In this document: positions 45,830-62,944 of the stretch, one piece after another | How positions within the stretch are numbered: the stretch's first letter is position 1 | How the letters are laid out: every line of letters begins with the position of its first letter | From: Blasia pusilla | Lineage: Eukaryota > Marchantiophyta > Marchantiopsida > Blasiales | Assembly (NCBI GenBank): GCA_050084515.1 | Contig: CM114273.1 | Location: 19,716,001 to 19,780,000, forward strand | Reading direction: 5' to 3' | Length of the DNA: 64,000 bases | Position numbers and translations under genes: made by a program | Notes under the pieces: model-generated | Told to the model about the DNA's origin: nothing | Database searches by the model: none | The model's input: only the letters and a program-made list of their open reading frames with translations

Positions 45830-46536
45830 CAAAAATGAAATCTACATTCATTCCTATCTAGTCAATAAAAATGACTCATTCAGTCATATTGCAATGACTA
45901 TAGGACTCATTCTCTTGTGTCCGCAACTCCCACAGTCGTATTGTTATGTCTACACCAATTGCAAGGCCTTCTACTCTAATCATGAGTCACTACTCGACGA
46001 GTGATTAAACATGAGTACATTACAGTATTGGAAAAAAATTGAAATGACTATACGAGTTGTTAACTATGACTGAATCCAAAAATTTAATACCTGGTGGAGA
46101 CAGGACTATTACGGCCAAGTGGATTCCTCACCCATGGGATACATGTGTCACATTGTCATTGGATATTGTGTACTTTTACATGACTACCGTAGTCATTGGT
46201 AGTAACTAGACTGATACCCTATATATGACTATACGAGTTATCTTCCAAAGTCCACGTCATCAGTGACATGTCACACCAATTAGTCCACGTCATACGTTGA
46301 CATGTCATTATTCCACATCATCTAAGTGACGTGTCAGTCATGGCCTCATGACTTCACCCTCTAGTCATGTACAAGCGTCCACCTAAGCCGACCATCCTAG
46401 TCAGCCTAGTCGCCAGACAAATATGACTTGGCTTTTGTGTCTAAAGTAGTCGTCAGTCATTGCCAATCATGGAATGTAACGTATGACTCGTATGAGTCAT
46501 ATAACCCAGTCATAAAACCAAGGATTTCTTCTAGTG
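45830..46536. promoter_or_regulatory. Right subterminal repeat zone of the inner CACTA
   Basis: Dense ATGACT/AGTCAT motifs in both orientations. At 46,250-46,345 there is a run of CCACGTCAT...TGACATGTCA words. The zone ends at the terminal ATTTCTTCTAGTG. Confidence 0.7.
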
Positions 46537-46875
46537 AATTAGAGCCTTGCAACTATTTATAGTCCTAAAAAACCAAACAAAAGACTAACATTAGTATCTG
46601 CCCAAGACTAATTGTGTCTACATGGCACTTGATAGATCATTCCATGTTATCATAGTAAAAGTTCCATGTCATACTTTAAATCTTGCCATGTCATCAAAAT
46701 GCGTTCGCCCTGTCATATTTCCAATGTGGCAATTTACAACTAAAAGTCCTAAACAACGAGTCCTTTGATACTAGATGTTTCTAGTTCTAAATCTAAGTCA
46801 CTAGTGGCAAGAAGTCCTTTGCAACTACGCATAGTTGTATAATGTAGTGGCTAAAAGGGTATTTTCCTTCTAGTG
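46537..46875. repeat. Right end of the outer CACTA element
   Basis: Starts with the AAT duplication made by the inner element, carries CAACTA/TAGTTG and CATGTCAT motifs, and ends CCTTCTAGTG. The element's own right target duplication would be CTC (46,876-46,878), but the missing left end prevents a check. Confidence 0.7.
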
Positions 46876-47049
46876 CTCACATGTCGATGTTGACACACAT
46901 TGTACTCTAGCTACATCACATAAAATACAAAGATTAGTAGACGTCATCTTCAAAGAAGGACTACAACTTACCATAGACCAAAAGTCTTTGAAAGGCTTGA
47001 ATTTTGAAGGCTAGAAATTCATTCCTAAGAGCTATAACATCTAAAAGAG

Positions 47050-48866
47050 GCCTTTTAACTATGCCATACAAGGTCTTCTCTTGTCTATAAAAGTGCTCAA
47101 TATTTCAATCTCCCTCAGACCCCAATCTCGTAAAGCAGACACGTTAAAAGTCATATGGGTTGGATTGAGCATCTTTAAACCCCCAATGATACCATTGCCT
47201 TCAAACCTTTCGCGCAAAGCTATACATATAGCCTTAGAAAAATTCCTCCAAAAAAATGCTTCTTCTAAATCTTTTCCTATCCATTCTTCTTCTAATTGAT
47301 ATCCCTATCCATTTGGATTGAATGAAAGAAAGAGCCCCTTATCTCTAATTGCAAACATTGCATGTATCCATCACTAGGACCATGATGTGGAAGGAGATGA
47401 AAACTGGTAGATTGAGATATGAGATAGGCACTCATATCTACACTTTCATGTATATAGTTCATTCTAACATGCACCACCTTAGTCTAAACAATAGAAGCTA
47501 TAGAAGACAAACTTCATCCGAAATAACTTGCTCAAACATTGCTATAGAATGAAGTGTGTTAGCGAGAGAAAAAAGGATGTAAATCATTTTGAAGGACTTC
47601 AGCCTCTTAAGAAGAAGAGAAGCTACCCCATCATCTTCCTTAGAATTCACATTAGAGAAGTAAACCATGACATATTCTAAACCGTTACACAAAGAGGTCA
47701 CCACTTGCCATGTGCTAAGCTATCTCATCTTTTGATATCATTTCATGACTTTCCTAGAATCATTGAGCTTTTCTTATAAATAAGAAAGGCCAAACTTACA
47801 CTTTGAACTTCTCTTGAAATAAAAAGCAATAGAATTCAAAATGTTATCTACCTCATTACTAAGGTGCTTGCACCTCGGACTCTTTAATGCAACAAGAGTA
47901 GCTAGGTTTGTTGGGTGTGCCACACAATGAACACTTGGCATGTAAGGGTTCACATTCCTATTAAAGCAAGAACTTGCCCCATTTCTAGTACCAATCATGG
48001 TGCTCACCCCGTCTCATCCAAAACCAACCATCTTTTGAAAATCCAAGCCCCATTCCCTTAGTAAGGATACAATACACTCTGAAATTCACTCAAAATCCTT
48101 ATTATCAACTCGAAGCAATCCTAAGAACAAGGTTAATACTTGACCTTCATCAATGTAAGAGACAAAGGCAACAAGATGTCATGTTACCGATATGTCAATG
48201 GATCCATCCACCATCAATCCATAAAAGGGACTAAGTCCAATCCTATCTAAAAGTTATGTTTGTAGAACCAAACTAATGCATGTTATCATATGCGCACAAG
48301 CTTTTTCGTCTTGATACATTGATTTGGTTATCAAAACAAACTCTGATTTCATCAATGTACAGAGAAACAAGAATGAAGAAAAGGAAACATTATACTTCGC
48401 CATGAAAGAAGCTAATCAAAAGAGATTGAGCACATCTTGGTCACAACGCCAATTCATGCTAGCAATTTCTTTCTCAAGAGTTCTTTCACCACTATATTGG
48501 GCCCAATCCAAACTTTTATGTTCTTTGGATTTACCATGATCTATGAAAGCTAAAATTTTGACATTGATCACACAAAATGTGGCAAACACAGTTTTCTCCT
48601 TGGATTCCTTGCACACTTTATAAAACATCCGACCCGTATAAGGATCAAAATTGATCCAATGAAAGGCCTTAATACCAAGAGTCTCTCCAAAGTCTCTTGT
48701 TCTCTTCAATCTTTGAAGACACAAGATAAGAGGGTGAATTGATCTCGTCACATGAGTTTGTTTCACTGGCTGGTTCACTAACAAGCCTCTTTCTGAACTC
48801 CATACCTATAAGAGATGCTTGTCTCTTACCTGGAGATGAGTGGTTGGTTGATGTATTATCCTCCAT
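47050..48866 (-). pseudogene. hAT transposase (DUF4371 type), minus strand
   Basis: From about 48,866 downward: MEDNTSTNHSSPGKRQASLI, then RMFYKVCKESKEKTVFATFC (TTF-type zinc finger), blocks resembling PFYG-MVD-S-DISVT-HLVAFV and FLGLLRV, GVSTMIGTRNGASS, VNPYMPSVHCVAHPTNLATL, DNILNSIAFYFKRSSKCKFG, WQVVTSLCNGLEYVMVYF and FKMIYILFSLANTLHSIAMF. This is the standard order for plant hAT-type DUF4371 proteins. Stops are scattered. Terminal repeats are not recognised. Confidence 0.85.
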
Positions 48867-48889
48867 AATGGCCTATAGTAATAGTTCAA

Positions 48890-50238
48890 GCAACTGAAAC
48901 CTTCCCAAATCTATTTCTATAGTCTCAAATGTAGATTCTCCTATGAGAAACCCTTAGGAAGGTTTCTCAAAAGGAACAAGGTTTAGGGAAATTCTACAAG
49001 GCCTAGCCAAGCATGAGTTTGACAATATAATGTGCTCTCCAATTATGGCTATGAATCATAAACTCATAGAAGGGTTGGTTGTATGTGAAAGGTAGTGATG
49101 GTGTGTATGTTATACATTCAAGTCCCAATATTCTGAACTGTATTTAAAAGTGAAATACTTGCTAAAATTCAAAAACAAGACTTATGACACTCTTGGCCTT
49201 AACACTATAAATAGTTCCAGAATCCAGCGATGTGGAAATGGCGAGTCGAGCATGAAATCAGATGGAAGCCTAAGGCCCAAAACTCAAACCAATTGAAGAT
49301 GAAGAAGAACAAGTAATCTTGTCTTAGCTTGAACTTCAACAATCAAAAAAAGGCAGCAAAGCTCCTTGGAGTGTAATAAAATTTGGAAGGGAGTCTAACA
49401 AGGGAGAATCCGTCTAGATTGTGGAAGGGAGTCTAAGAGTCGGATGCTCATGGAGTCCATAAAGCAAGTAAAATAGATACATGGAACTAGATTATAGCAA
49501 CAATGAAACACCAAGTCACTGATTTCAAGTCTCCCATGGTAGAACAACGTAACCACACTATTGCATAGGATTGCAAATATCCCGCAACAACACCAAGAAC
49601 AATTTCAAGTCTCACATGCCAACACCTAAGTGCCCACGGCCTTACACTGTCATAGACTCATAGCTTGGTGCTCATATAACACCACAGCAATGGCCACATC
49701 GAACACCTTGCAAGACATACAACTATTATAACAATAGCAACCCAACATAATCAAATACCTTACATGCTTGCAACATATAAAACTATAACACAAATAAGCA
49801 ATGGCACTTTGGAGGAATAGATTCAATGAAGATGCATACACAATCAAGATTGTAGACTCTCAAAGACTAAAACTCGAATTCAGAAGTTCAGACTAGAGAG
49901 AATTCGAGGGAAGATAATCAAGGGAGATGAAAAAGCCAAAATTGGAAAAACAATGAGTCACGACAAGAGATAGTGAGGACTAAGTCATTGAGACTGAGAG
50001 ACTACCCTCCCTTGACTCCACTTTGAGGGTCCTATGGCAGAGGTCCCACTACCCACAACAATGGGTAGAATATCGCCATCCCTCGGTACCCTAAGTTTCC
50101 TAACCCCGTTATCCTTAGTCCCCTAATCCGGATTCCCTAAGGTAGCAAGGCTACACGCGCCCCGTCAATACTTGCCCCTCGTCAGAAATCCCCGTTTCTG
50201 GGATAGTGTACTTGAAAAGCTCCCTTGGGAACCGCAAG
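48890..50238. other. No recognised gene
   Basis: AT-rich sequence with short frames only. It may include decayed hAT flanking DNA. Nothing is identified on either strand. The 8 bp ACCGCAAG at 50,231-50,238 is the left target duplication of the next element. Confidence 0.5.
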
Positions 50239-50568
50239 CAAGGTTGCATGTGGACAAACTTTGTGTCCGTGGACATGTCCATGTCCACGGACTTATGTCC
50301 GTCCTATGGAAGGACTTATCCGTATGGGCCCCACCTTTCCATTCTTTCTCATTCCCCTTACTTGCCTTTGTGTTCCATACTCCCCCATTTCTTTCTCCCT
50401 CCACCTTCCCTCCTTCCTACCTCATTGCTCCTTACATCCTTGCATTGCCTTCCATCATAGAATAAAAGTGTGGGTCCCACCTCTTGGAACCCATATATGT
50501 GGATATGTCCAAACTTTTTTGTCCATGTCTGTCCTAAGGAAGGACTTGTCCGTTTTTGTGCAACAATG
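50239..50568 (+). mobile_element. hAT-type MITE, copy 1 (330 bp)
   Basis: Left end CAAGGTTGCATGTGGACAAA; right end, reverse-complemented, CATTGTTGCACAAAAACGGA. ACCGCAAG flanks it on both sides (50,231-50,238 and 50,569-50,576), a perfect 8-bp target duplication as made by hAT transposases. The inside has GTCCGTGGACATGTCC palindromic words and a pyrimidine-rich middle; no ORF is meaningful. Confidence 0.9.
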
Positions 50569-52090
50569 ACCGCAAGGCAACTTGGAAAAATTTCCAAAAG
50601 AGTTATGGGAGAAGGGCTATTTTTTGAGACGTCAAATTTCTCCTCCGATTTCTCTCCCGATTCCTTTCGTTGATTCTTGGAAATTTCTAATTTCTGTCGG
50701 TAGCCTTTACAAAGGATGCCAATATTGATCTAGCCTTGCATGGAAGTAATCCACGATAATATTTGGGGAGATCCGAGGTCATGAGTAAGCCTGGCCGGCA
50801 GAATTCAAAATTTCCCGTCCTCATATGGCAAAATCCAGCAAGATTATTGGCATTGATGAGGGTCTTATCGTTAGTTGACGAGAGCTCCTTTCACATGTCA
50901 GAATAGTAGTGGTCGTCTACAAGTTTCAAACGGAAACTGGAAGTGTAAAGGTAAGGGTGCCAGATTTCTTCCATTGACTTATTTTTTATTGATCAAAATT
51001 CACTTATATCTCTTCAAAAACTTGGAAAACCGAGCCTATATGTGATTGGTTGAATATGATATGGACAGACATATTTTAACCAAGGACAAGGAATTAGCCC
51101 GATCTTAGCCGTTTAGCTCTTAGAACCTTCCAACCTAGCCTTAGGGCCCAATTAGGACACTTGTGTACGTCATCCAATGGAATATCGGACGCGTGATCCT
51201 AGGAGGGGCTTAGGTGGTGGTGGGTCCATCAAAGGGCCCTACCATTGTGGGAGGAGACCCTAGTGCAGGAGTTCTCTACAGCTCATTCTTGTCTTTGCTA
51301 TGCAAGAGCTCAATAGTGAGCAGCCGCAAGTCACCTCAATGTCCTTGAGTCCTCCTTCTCCTACAGCCCAGCCTCCTACCTCCAAGCTCTTGCCATAGTG
51401 CAGGATTGTGGGAGGAGACCCTAGTGCAGGAGTTCTCTACAGCTCATTCTTGTCTTTGCTATGCAAGAGCTCAATAGTGAGCAGCCGCAAGTCACCTCAA
51501 TGTCCTTGAGTCCTCCTTCTCCTACAACCCAGCCTCCTACCTCCAAGCTCTTGCCATAGTGCCCCTCTTCCAAATTTCTGCTGCTCTTTTGACTCGACTC
51601 TAAAGAGTCTTAATTCTCCACAGCTCCATTGCGGAGAGTCGACATTTGATTGGATTTTTTTGGCTCTTCTACAAGTTTGGTGAAGCCGCAAGTTTTCCAA
51701 GTTTGGACTCTGGACTCTAAAACCTCCTGGGCATGTTCCGCTCGTCCGTGAGTTTGCCAAATTTAGACTTTGTAGCCTCTACTTGCAAGTTGTAAGTCTT
51801 GCTGCTTCTTGCGACTTCCCTGTTGGGGTGTTCTCTTGACTATAGCGATTGCGTTGCTTCTTTTATGAAATTTGTCTCCCACCCTTCATGTATTCACTCC
51901 TTTTTTTTGTTGCTCTTAAGGCTTTTTGATAACCATTTCATTTAATATTTTTTGGTTGTTATTGTTGCTGCATGTAGGCCAAAATTTTTTTTGCATCGTG
52001 GTTGTAGGGTTAGTTATTGCCAACTTTGCACCATATTTGTGATGCTTGACCTAAATTCATGTAATATGATTTCCTCCTAGTTGTAATCTT
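50569..52090. other. No recognised gene; contains a 161-bp tandem duplication
   Basis: Apart from the duplication at 51,246-51,560, no repeat or coding region is recognised. Confidence 0.5.
51246..51560 (+). repeat. 161-bp tandem duplication
   Basis: GTGGGAGGAGACCCTAGTGC occurs at 51,247 and 51,408. Both copies continue nearly identically to TCTTGCCATAGTG (one base differs: ACAGCCC/ACAACCC). The near identity indicates a recent event. Confidence 0.95.
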
Positions 52091-52099
52091 GCTTGTAGT

Positions 52100-54770
52100 A
52101 TAAGGTATACATGTGCTGGAGATCTGCTATACTAACTTTATTCAGGTGTGCATACTTCCTTGCAAAGGAGACCATACCTTTCTCAAAGTTCACAAGTATC
52201 TGTAAGTTGATCCTTTCTATGAATGCGTCTATTACTAGAGATCTTTACCATGACAAGAAAAGTGGCAATGAAATGTGTTTCTTAATGAGTCAAGTTTTAT
52301 TCAAAAGGATCCTTGCTAGGGTTCAGGCGCCACCATTCTTTGGAATCATGATTGAGAAATCTATTAATAGATTCATAACATGGCATTTGGTAGTCTTCAC
52401 AACTTTTACAGAATATGGTCAAGCAAAGTGCTATTTTTTAGGATTGCTTTGGTACGAATCTAAATGTTCAAATATTATCACTAATGGTTTTTTGAGTTTA
52501 TTAAATATGGGGTGCTAGACTATTATAAAATGGTAGCTTCTATGTTTGATGGAGCCTCCTTAATTATAGGGAGCCAAAACAGGGTGGCTTCACATTTGAA
52601 GCAAAAGGTAAACTGGTTCATTCTTTCAATGCATTGTGTTGCTCATAAGACAAACCTTGCAACTTTCACAATTGCTCAAGAAACTAATAGCAAATCCATT
52701 TGCATAGAAGTATATTCTATTCTCAATGTCGTAGTAGGGTATTAAGAGATCTTCCAAGAAAAAATTTATTCTAATGTTGTCGTATCGAGAGCTTTTCTTC
52801 GAGTAAGGGAAGACCTTCTAGTTACGACATACTTTAATTCAATGTGAACTCTATACGAATCTCTCCTTTTTAATAAAAAATCACTATATACATTCTCCAT
52901 TCTCTCCCTTAAGATGACAAGTCTCTCCAAATAATCATCTCCATACATATAAGATTCTCGAAACTCTTGAAAAATATATCTAAGCCAAGTCATTCTCCCA
53001 AGAAGGATAATCCACTCTCATTGGAAGAGCAAGCAAGCCCCAATTCCATCCAATCAAGAGTAATAAGGGAGATTCAAGAAATGAAGTTGAAGGTGATAAA
53101 CCATTGAAGGTCCTTCCTCTTTATATACTCACAAGGAATCCACAAGACTACAAAATAGGGCTAATTTTATCTTGTGCAACATGACTTCCTCTCAAGGCTA
53201 AGCCAATCCCATTTACAGAAGTAGATTACATATTATCTCTTCCAAAATATCGTCATCAATTCATTCATATCCTCCAAACTACCCCAACTACCCTAATCAC
53301 CAACCAAGACTATTTTAATTTTATTTTCATTAATACACCAACCCAATACTTTACTTTTATATTTCGATGTCTCATTTATTAATTACTCTTTTCCTAAAGT
53401 TGGGCTTGCACAAATGAAGCACCCTAAAGAGGTTTAAACTTGAAAAAAAAAATTCCTTAGATAATTTACTTAGTACTTATAAAACTCTCCAACACTTAAT
53501 AAGATAGGAGTTTCAATGGTGGATGATTTTACTATACGACAACGTCTTTACAAGAGAAGATGAATGACTCCCAAAGAGTCATGAAATGATATCATAAGAT
53601 CTTATGGTTGTCACATTGGCAAGTTGTATCCACTTTGTATGATTCACTAGAATCTATTTTAACATATTGTAGGGGTATTTTCCCTTCATAAGACAATACG
53701 AATGCTATAAAATTATATAAAAAATTAAGAATATTCCAAAATATCTATAAATTATATTTCTTGGCGAAAATTCTTTCTATGTTGCCTAACTTAAGCAAAT
53801 TTATGGATGTACCAACAATTGGCAACATTGTTAGTTTTGAGATCGCTGCTATTACTATGAATTTTGTGATGGAAACCCATTACTTGAATGGATCTAGTTT
53901 CGTAGAGGAAACGAGTTACCACACTCTTCCTGACTTTAGACTTTCGTGTGGCTATCTCAAATGCTTACGGTCCAAATTTAGATGGAGGAAGTTCCATACT
54001 ATATATATGATTAGGGATCACATATATAAGGATTTGGAAGTAGCTATATTGTTTCAAAAGAGTTATGTTGAGAGTGTTTGTACAACCTTGCAAGATGGAT
54101 TTAGAGATTATAATCTTAATGAGGCAATAAGAATCTTGAACCGCTTGCAAATGCCTTCTAGACAAGTAGGACACCAAAGATTGTGTACATATTTTGGATC
54201 TGAGTTACCATTGAAGGGGGATTTGCAACCTTCTCGCATAAATGTTGATCTTTTCAAGTAGGAATTCCAATCCTTCAAGTTGATGGTAACAATTGAATGG
54301 AAGCACCATAATTTCAAGGATCTATGGGCAATGGTGAGTTGGAGTCCATCTTCACAATGCAAGTTTGCAAACTTAATGGTGTTGGCTACTGTTGCGAGGG
54401 TTCAATGTGTGAGCACTACAATTTGTGAGAGAGCATCCTCATTTCAATTAATAAGAAAGAGCAAGTGTAGGAATATACCAGGTAGTAAGCCTTTAGATGA
54501 TGTTCTCAAAATTGCTTTGGAAGACCCTGCTACTGACTGTGGAGACATGCTTGCTGAATTTGTAGTTCTCTAGAAAACTTCCGCCAACTATTAGCCATAG
54601 TGGCCGCCATGTATATACTATGGAAAACTTCCACCATCAAAAATCTTATATGATGATCCAAAAATATATCTTTCTCCTCAAGTAGAAGTTGAAGCCGTTA
54701 CACCTTCTATTGACTTGTCTTCCTTAAATGATTTCTTCATTCTTTTTTAGATTTAGAGCCCCTTGAGAAT
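52100..54770 (+). pseudogene. hAT transposase (DUF4371 type), plus strand, split by an insert
   Basis: First part (52,111-52,765): CAYFLAKETIPFSKFTSICK, LILSMNASITRDLYHDKKSG, APPFFGIMIEKS, TWHLVVFTTF, CYFLGLL, SMFDGASLIIGSQNRVASHL and SMHCVAHKTNLATF. Second part (about 53,580-54,573): HWQVVSTLYDSLESILTY, LYFLAKILSMLPNLSKFMDV, PTIGNIVSFEIAAITMNF, then the hAT dimerisation end with ICERASSFQLIRKSKCRNIP and SKPLDDVLKIALEDP. Stops at 52,516, 54,259 and elsewhere. A 770-bp insert separates the parts. It is a diverged relative of the minus-strand copy at 47,050-48,866. Confidence 0.88.
52770..53548. mobile_element. Insert of about 770 bp within the hAT gene, with short inverted ends
   Basis: Aligned to the other hAT copy, coding similarity breaks after CCAAGAAAAAATTT (52,765) and resumes near AAGATGAATGACTC (about 53,557). 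The insert starts TGTTGTCGTA (52,775) and ends TACGACAAC (53,535-53,543): 9-bp inverted ends. It has no coding content. A solo LTR or a small DNA element are both possible. Confidence 0.6.
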
Positions 54771-57230
54771 ATTTGGGAGCCTTAGAGCTCCAAGTTTTCT
54801 CAAGGGGGAAAATCCTTGGTTTCCAGCCAGTTGGCAAGCATGGCCAAGTTCGACTTCTGCCAAGGATCCTCTTATGTGAATTTTACTTTAGAATGTACAC
54901 TTGAAAAGTTGTTTGCAAGCTAGAAGGGAGGAGTCTTTTGTACATGTTTCTTTCTAGTTCCAAGTTCCTAACCTTGAAGGAGTTAAGAAAGAAGATAGCT
55001 AAGTAAAGAAGCACAAAGAAGAAATGAATCAAGAAAGCGTAGATAGCCCCAAAAAAATTGACCGCTTATTTTGAAATTAGCCGAAACTTGGCTAGACCTT
55101 GGAATTGCTGAAAATTTGTCAATTGTAATTTTCAAATTTTGGATTTTGATTGAGTGCAAAAAAATACCCTATTTTTTACCTCCCATTTTAATTATTACTA
55201 GCCACCAGTAACCACCTCCTTTCAAATTTTGACCTAATTTCATAATATCTAAATAGTTTTTGAACAAAATAAAAATTTTGAAATAAGTAATAGAATAGTT
55301 TTCAACTTTTTATTACGACCCCAGTGGCGTTTTAGCCTTTAGGGTTTAAACCTTGCAAGGCAAGTGCAAAACATCATATTGTGTGCAGTTTAAGCAGAAT
55401 GATCCAACACAACCATCCCATGATGTGGAGATTTGATATATGTGGACATACCTTCTCGGATTAGGTCACTATTCAAATTGTTGCCATTGTATACATATTT
55501 GGTTTTGGTAGTGCTATATTGAAGGTGGCAATTCTAACCTCAATCGGCGTTTATATTAAATACACTTAACTCTTTGTATTGCTTCCACTCATATGTTACT
55601 CTGCTTTTTTTGCATGTTTTGGAGAGGTATGCACTCGGCTATATTACTCAATTCTAGGGTTAGTTTTGTAGCCTAAATATTACCGTTGTATACATATTTG
55701 ATAGCTCTGTATTGAAGGCTACAATTTACAACGATGTCCTCTCATATATTACTCAACTATGTATTGTTATATCTCCTAATCAAGTTTAAGTTTTATGTGT
55801 GTATACACCACCTTGTTAGCTTTGAATTGGTAACCATGTGTTCATGGCTTGGCAGCCTAAGATTGAGTAACCCTTACATGAGTTATGATTCATAATCCCA
55901 CATGTAAGTGTATTCTTTTATGTCACGTCAGTGTCATGACAAAATGTAGTTGCAAACCCACATTTGCATTGTATGTTTGTTTTTTATGAGACTTTACGTA
56001 ACAAACATAACATCACAAATGAAGATCTTCAATGTGTCCTTATTGCGCGGACTACCATGCCACTCGTTTTGTTGTTAATGTCAATGTTTGCAATTTTTCT
56101 CCTAGCCAATTCCTACATATTTCTATCACCTATTTTTTCTAGATTTAGCCTATTTTGTTAGTTTTTGTGGCCATTTAGAGTTTATGTTATTATTCATGTA
56201 TGTACACTCTGCGTAGTTTCTTTTATGTTTACAATGTATCTTATAAAATGGTTTCTCTGAGATTTAACCTTTCATTTATTTCCCATCTATACATTGGTAA
56301 TGCGTAAGTCAATTCCAATACTATATAAAGGTGCATACATATTGCCATCCAAAAAACTTTAGCACCCCGCTCAAAATTTGGCGGGAAATTTTAAAACAAT
56401 ACACTATTTTTCATTCAGATAATGTTTCTAACATAAACCTCTCTACCACTTCATTTTTAATGAGCAAATGATAGGAGCAGCTAGATCAATGCTAGTATTT
56501 GTGTTGGAGAATTTATTAAGTAAGTTGGCTTGGATTAAACTAGTATCAACAATTTCTTTACGACAATAGATTAAAACCCTTGGATTGTGGGACCCTCCAA
56601 GCTGACTGCCCAACACCATTTTGCTACCATGTGGTGATTACAACCTGTTGTGGCGCATTTTTATTCCTTTTTGTCACATATTCATTTCACAACTCTCAAA
56701 CAATATCTCTTGCCACTCAACATAGCCAAATTCACAACTTGTGAGTAGATGACCTACATGTACCTAAGAGATATCAAATGAAACCAACACCAGTGATTTT
56801 AGTTTAGCGTCAATTCTACAATTATGTAGATATGTACACAATATGTTTCATTGATGTGTTTTTATGTATGTAGCCATTAAGTTCAAACAACCACTCGGTG
56901 GTTAGAGTAAGTGAAAGCAAAGTTCACGGTTGCCTAGTCTTACAACCATCAAACAATTTCACATAGTTAAGCACTCAGCACTCACAATAAAATTTTGTGT
57001 AACTTGGCCAATGTGTGCAAGTATATGTGTATGAAAAAATGGCTCATTTTTAGCACCTTCCACTTGCTCTCAATTGCTACGGGCATATTGGAGTCCTCAC
57101 TTTTTTGTAGTTGTTCTTTATTCGCGTGTGTTTCTTTGCTGGATTACTAAAGTAACATTGATTCAAAAAGCCATTCGGATTATCTATTGTTATTTGAATG
57201 CTTGTTCAATTTTTTGTCCTCCATTGCAAG
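54771..57230. other. No recognised gene, AT-rich
   Basis: 2.5 kb of AT-rich DNA. Short hydrophobic frames (for example 55,964-56,158) have no known motif and look like chance. Confidence 0.5.
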
Positions 57231-57309
57231 CATTGCATACACAAGCATCTTTAGATGCTTGTGTATGCAATGTATTTTACAAGCATCTAAGATGCTTGTA
57301 AAATACATT
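57231..57309. repeat. Two overlapping perfect hairpins
   Basis: Hairpin 1 (57,231-57,272) has 20-bp arms CATTGCATACACAAGCATCT and their exact complement around TT. Hairpin 2 (57,269-57,309) has 20-bp arms AATGTATTTTACAAGCATCT and their exact complement around one A. They share the ACAAGCATCT core and overlap by AATG. Confidence 0.95.
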
Positions 57310-61301
<3,992 letters not shown>

Positions 61302-62615
61302 TCAAAGAGCTTCGATGGAACCTGAACATAGAGATAACTCGACATACAAGAATGAGCTATCGCTACAGCTCCTAACTATTTGACTATTCGGGAACCTAGT
61401 TTTTTCATTTCTATTTATGGAAAAATTTTATTATAGGGTTAGATAATCCTAGTAATGTTGCTCCACAAATCACCTACGTCATATTACTATGATTCCTTCG
61501 ACATCTAAGTTGGAACCATGAATCTAGACTTCTCCTCATATAAGGGGGCCAATCAGATTAATGGTGCACAACGAGACGTGGATGTTGAGAATCCAACAAG
61601 AATCTATGGATTTAGACTCCTAGAGACTAAGAAAAGATAGTAGGTAGTCGGAACATCTACATTGATGAAATGGAGGGGTCTTGGAGTATTTGTGTTTTGG
61701 CTCATAGTGGGCATGATGGATGCCAAAGATAAGGAGTGGGATTGGAATCACAAGATTCTACATTGAGTTATATATGTCAAGTAACACATATTGTATGAAT
61801 ATGAATATGAGGATAGTGAAGTATGAATAGTACCCCATCATACACAAAGAGCACCCGTAGCATAACATCCTTAAAGAGAAAGGATATTTTAGAGTGAAAC
61901 AGATGTAGATCTTGATGGGAACATGACTAAGTGGCATGGCATGTGCAAAAATGTATAGTAGTCTATTAATAAATGCATGGTGTGTGATAGAGTGCCAACA
62001 ATTTTTAATGCCCAAACCCCATAGTTGCATCAACTAAAACTAATGGGATTCAATAACCAATGGAGTTTGGATTTCACAAAATGAGTTTGGATTGCAACGG
62101 AGAGAGCATGTGAGTCAATATCTGTTGGTGACAATTGAGAAATTTTGGAAGTAGGTAGATTTGGTTCTATTATTATACAAAGTAAGTGAGGAAATAGAAT
62201 CCTAGTTTATCTTGGGATCATCCTAAGGCATATGGTTTGTAAGAGAGAGTTTTCCAAACAATTAATGAAGAGGGATTTCACAAGTATAGTGTATCAAGAG
62301 GTCATTTTGGAGCTTGTATAAGGAGGGAGGTATCAATTACATGTTTCATCATGGAATAATATTATGTCTACTATAAAAATGATATATATAACATTGGACA
62401 TGAATAAGGGATACACCACTCTCTGGTTGCCAAAGGTTTTCCATCCAACGCTCTCTTTTCATAGTGGTCAAATAGTATGATTTGAACTAATTTTGTGCAT
62501 AATTGCAAGCCATGCCATATTCCAAATTTTGATGGGATAATATACCTAAATTTACCAATAGTACCAATAAGGTTGAGGTGTAGATTATGTGGATAAGTCA
62601 AATGGCTAATATAAT
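61302..62615. other. No recognised gene
   Basis: AT-rich with many short frames; nothing is identified. Confidence 0.5.
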
Positions 62616-62944
62616 CATGGTTGCACAAAATCAAAAAAGTCCATCCCTAAGACGGCCAAGTTTGGGCGTGCATAGACATGCATTACAAAATGTGGGGCCC
62701 ACACTTATAGTTCGTGGTGGAAGGCAGGACAAGGGCGAGCGGGGCAATAAATTGAAGGAACGGTGGAGGGAGTGGAAGTGGGAGGAGGAAGAAACAAGAA
62801 AGTATGGGTCACGAAGGCAAGTAGGGGGGGATAAGAAAGAAGGGGAAGATGGGGCCCACGTGGACAAGTCCTACTATAGGACGAACGTAAGTCCACAGAC
62901 CTGAATATGTCCACGGACACGGATTTTTTCCATATGCAATTTTG
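62616..62944 (-). mobile_element. hAT-type MITE, copy 2 (329 bp)
   Basis: Same family as 50,239-50,568, in opposite orientation: CATGGTTGCACAAAATC at the left, CAAAATTGCATATGG reverse-complemented at the right, with GGGGCCCA, GTCCACGGACA and AAGTCC words inside. Flanks AATATAAT (62,608-62,615) and ACTATAAT (62,945-62,952) agree at 7 of 8 positions, a slightly decayed target duplication. Confidence 0.85.
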
